This document shows positions 61,417-64,000 of a stretch of 64,000 nt of DNA, piece after piece (position 1 is the stretch's first letter; every line of letters starts with the position of its first letter). The notes beneath the pieces are model-generated. The model ran no database searches, was not told the DNA's origin, and worked only from the letters and a program-made list of their open reading frames with translations. The DNA is taken from assembly GCF_009797025.1 (NCBI RefSeq), contig NZ_CP047027.1, positions 310,001 through 374,000 on the forward strand, in the 5' to 3' direction. The position numbers were made by a program, and so were the translations under genes. This DNA comes from Cellulophaga sp. L1A9. GTDB lineage: Bacteria; Bacteroidota; Bacteroidia; Flavobacteriales; Flavobacteriaceae.

Positions 61417-64000
61417 ATGAAAAATAATCTATCTACTATAAGATCTTATTATTTAAGTCTTGCTTTTCTGATTTTCACAATGGCTAGTTCTTATGCACAG
61501 CTAAGTGACTTGCATTACATGCCACCGCTAGCTGAGACAAATGCTAATTATATTGTAGATCAATACGTATATCTTTCTACTCCAGAAACCATACCTTTTG
61601 ATGTTAATATTTACGTAGGAACCTCGGTAACTCCGCTAGCAACAGTTTCTGTGTCCAACACTATTCCTTACACGTATATCCTACCCTCTAGAGAGAATGG
61701 AATAACATTATTACCTAATGCTGAAGTTGGTCTTGTTAGTAGTACCGCTGGTTTACGTTTAGAGGCCCCAGGTGGACAAAAATTTTATGCAAATTATAGA
61801 GGAAATAGTAATTCTCAAGGTGTTTCTTTAACCTCTAAGGGTCGTGCAGCATTAGGTACGCATTTTAAATGGGGTGGAATTCCTTTTTTACATGATCGAA
61901 ATATTTTTAATGCGGCCTTAGGAATTATGGCTACGGAAGATAATACAACAGTTACAGTTTCAGATTATGATCCTGATTGTGTTTTTAGATTAGGAAATAA
62001 TGGTACAGGCTTAACCGATGACACGATTACTATTACTTTAAATAAAGGAGAATCTTATGTATTGGAAGTTGAAGGAAATAATGGCGACGCCAACAGGTAC
62101 GGATGGTTAGGTGCAGATATTAGTTCAGACAAAGATATCGCAATTAGTGTTGGTCATATTTTACTTGGTGTTCTTCCTAACGTTAATATACAAGATGGAG
62201 GAACAGATCAACCTGTTCCTATAGATATCATTGGTCGTGAATATGTTTTTATTAGAGGTGGTGGTACAGATGCCTTAGAATTTCCAATTATAATTGGAAC
62301 CGCTAGTGGTACTGATATTTTTATTAACGGCGCAACCACTCCTATTGCTACAATAAATGACGGAGAATATTTTTTAGTTCCTGGATCAAATTATTCAGGC
62401 AGTACCGCTGGTAATAATATGACCGTTACTACATCAAAAAATGTGTATGCCTATCAATGTTTGGCCGGTAGTAATTCAGGAGCAACCATAGGAATGAATT
62501 TTATTGCTCCTGTTAATTGTCTACTTCCCGACAATGTAAATAATATAAGCACAATTGAAGATTTAGCAGGAAAAACAATATCTGGGGGATTAACTATCCT
62601 AGCTTCCAATAGCACTCCTGATGCCAATATAGTAGTGACCTCTAATGGTGTTCCTGTGACCCTCCCCGCTCCTATACCTGCCACAGGCTTACCTTGGAAA
62701 AGTTTTTATATTCCTAATTTAACGGGTAATATCTATGTCCAATCTTCAGGAGCCATTGCTGTTGGAGTTGTTGGTTTTAGTGGAGCACTAGGAACTGGGG
62801 GATATTTTTCTGGTTTTGATACTATACCCGTAGTAGATTACTCTATTTCAGGTTCTGGTTGTCTAGGAACCACTATTACACTTACAGAAATTTTTGATAC
62901 TTATCAATGGTTTAATGATGGAGTTGCTATACCTGGAGCAACAAGTGGAAGCTATACTCCTACCGAAATTGGCGAACATTACGTAAATGTTTCTAAAAGT
63001 GGTTGTGATTACAATTCAAATGTGATTCAAGTATTCTATTGTGATCCTGATATTTATATTAATAAAACTTCAGACAAAACCACAATCTCAGAAGGAGAAA
63101 CAGTAACCTTTACGATAACTGTAGAAAGCTTAGGTTTAGATGATTTAACCAATTTGGTAATCACGGATGCCTTACCAACTGGTTTGACGCTTTCAAGTGC
63201 TACTCCAAGTAAAGGAACTTGGACTGCTCCAAATTGGAATGTAGGCACCATGGTTAAAGGAGAAAAGCAATCATTAATTATTGTTGCTACGGCAGATGAT
63301 ATAAATGAAGCGATTGCCTCTAGAAGTATAACAAATACAATTTCGAATGCACAAGATCAAACAGATTCTGATTCATCTGTAGATGATTCAACAGAAGTAA
63401 TCACGATAGAAAACTTAGATGATGATAATGATGGCGTACCCGATACTTCAGATATCTGTGAAGGTTTTGATGATGGTATTGATACCGATTTAGATGGCAT
63501 TCCAGATGGGTGCGATAGTGATGATGATAATGATGGAATTTTAGATATAGATGAATTTAATAAAGACTGTGGTTTAGTTCCCACAAATGATATTCATTTT
63601 ACAGATTCATCCAATAATTTAATAACGTTAAATAGTAATGATGGTGATTTAGTAGCCTACATAAAGGATTTTGATAACGATATCACCGCGGTTGCTACTA
63701 CAACGATTGGCTCAGGGACCTTCCCGGCCGGAAATCCAAATTATACAGACGGTAGTGTGCAAGTAGACATGCAAACACGAAACTCAAATGCCAATATTAC
63801 CGGTACTACAACAGAAATTGTATTTTCTGAACTTATATTATCCACAGAATTTAACGTAAGAAGTTTAGCAAGAAATGCTTCTGGTAGTTATGATGAAAGT
63901 CAAAATATCAAATTTTATAATAATAGTGTTCAAATAGAATTCCCAGCAGACATTTATGCCACTAGCGGTACCATTGGTACAGGAGCATCGTACGATCCAG
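61417..64000 (+). CDS. Giant secreted adhesin-like protein (IgGFc-binding, DUF11, TSP3 repeats), 3' end outside window
   Basis: 861 codons are visible. Signal peptide ends MASSYAQ. Residues about 30-500 match the IgGFc-binding protein N-terminal domain (ENGITLLPNAEVGLVSS, GGIPFLHDRNIFNAALGI, IGREYVFIRGGG, GYFSGFDTIPVVDYSISGSG), then an Ig-like segment (YQWFNDGVAIPGATSGSYTP), a DUF11 repeat (INKTSDKTTISEGETVTFTI) and calcium-binding thrombospondin-type-3 motifs (DDDNDGVPDTSD, DTDLDGIPDGCDSDDDNDGI). Such proteins in flavobacteria usually end in a gliding-motility-associated or T9SS sorting domain, expected beyond the window. A role in surface adhesion is inferred. Confidence 0.88.
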   Translation, partial: MKNNLSTIRSYYLSLAFLIFTMASSYAQLSDLHYMPPLAETNANYIVDQYVYLSTPETIPFDVNIYVGTSVTPLATVSVSNTIPYTYILPSRENGITLLPNAEVGLVSSTAGLRLEAPGGQKFYANYRGNSNSQGVSLTSKGRAALGTHFKWGGIPFLHDRNIFNAALGIMATEDNTTVTVSDYDPDCVFRLGNNGTGLTDDTITITLNKGESYVLEVEGNNGDANRYGWLGADISSDKDIAISVGHILLGVLPNVNIQDGGTDQPVPIDIIGREYVFIRGGGTDALEFPIIIGTASGTDIFINGATTPIATINDGEYFLVPGSNYSGSTAGNNMTVTTSKNVYAYQCLAGSNSGATIGMNFIAPVNCLLPDNVNNISTIEDLAGKTISGGLTILASNSTPDANIVVTSNGVPVTLPAPIPATGLPWKSFYIPNLTGNIYVQSSGAIAVGVVGFSGALGTGGYFSGFDTIPVVDYSISGSGCLGTTITLTEIFDTYQWFNDGVAIPGATSGSYTPTEIGEHYVNVSKSGCDYNSNVIQVFYCDPDIYINKTSDKTTISEGETVTFTITVESLGLDDLTNLVITDALPTGLTLSSATPSKGTWTAPNWNVGTMVKGEKQSLIIVATADDINEAIASRSITNTISNAQDQTDSDSSVDDSTEVITIENLDDDNDGVPDTSDICEGFDDGIDTDLDGIPDGCDSDDDNDGILDIDEFNKDCGLVPTNDIHFTDSSNNLITLNSNDGDLVAYIKDFDNDITAVATTTIGSGTFPAGNPNYTDGSVQVDMQTRNSNANITGTTTEIVFSELILSTEFNVRSLARNASGSYDESQNIKFYNNSVQIEFPADIYATSGTIGTGASYDP

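Noticed and set aside
1..64000. CRISPR arrays, rRNA genes or riboswitches
   Set aside because: No regularly spaced direct repeats, no rRNA-like sequence and no recognisable riboswitch core were seen on either strand.

Overview
The window looks like the chromosome of a marine flavobacterium (Bacteroidota). The evidence is low-GC DNA, TAnnTTTG -7 promoter boxes, a type IX secretion sorting domain, the sigma / FecR / TonB-receptor trio with a DUF4974-type FecR, a DUF5606 protein, and a very large set of lipoprotein sulfatases and glycosidases. No species can be named from this alone.

Region 1 (1-36.4 kb, all on the minus strand) is a polysaccharide utilisation locus. Read in the direction of transcription it starts with an ECF sigma factor, a FecR-like anti-sigma and a TonB-dependent receptor with an STN domain. 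A right-handed beta-helix enzyme (GH141-like) and a type IX-secreted protein follow, then a terminator. Beyond it lies a long tightly packed run: seven Cys-type S1 sulfatases, two GH29 genes (one cut by the window edge), GH97, GH116, a GH117-like beta-propeller, three esterase genes (one a fusion of an alpha/beta hydrolase and an SGNH domain), a ThuA-concanavalin protein and a DUF6786-like lipoprotein. No SusD gene is present. The inferred target is a sulfated, O-acetylated algal glycan carrying fucose or L-galactose and galactose. The cluster has several scars: a GH3 fragment, a fused beta-helix/sulfatase relic, a one-base frameshift in a GH29 signal peptide, and a sulfatase whose lipobox Cys is Trp.

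Region 2 (36.8-42.9 kb) is a galactose module: GntR-type regulator, sodium/sugar symporter, galK and galT on the minus strand, and divergent galE. A perfect 16-bp inverted repeat lies between the divergent promoters. This is the likely intracellular route for galactose released by region 1.

Region 3 (42.9-47.4 kb) is an accessory scar: an IS3-family element that cuts off an AbiEi/DUF6577-like antitoxin, a 36-bp palindrome upstream of it, a tRNA-Leu, an ORF6N-domain relic, an orphan tyrosine recombinase and tRNA-Pro.

Region 4 (47.5-60.7 kb) is mostly core genome. It has an SGNH hydrolase / GH20 / lactonase operon, a histidine kinase and response regulator pair, DUF5606, def, ruvX and dapD. 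Next come a LicC-like nucleotidyltransferase coupled to a TagF-GT2 fusion (with a convergent paralogous GT2), a Sua5/YrdC protein and a CCA-adding-type enzyme.

Region 5 (61.4 kb to the end) is the first 861 codons of a giant secreted adhesin-like protein with IgGFc-binding, DUF11 and calcium-binding TSP3-type segments.
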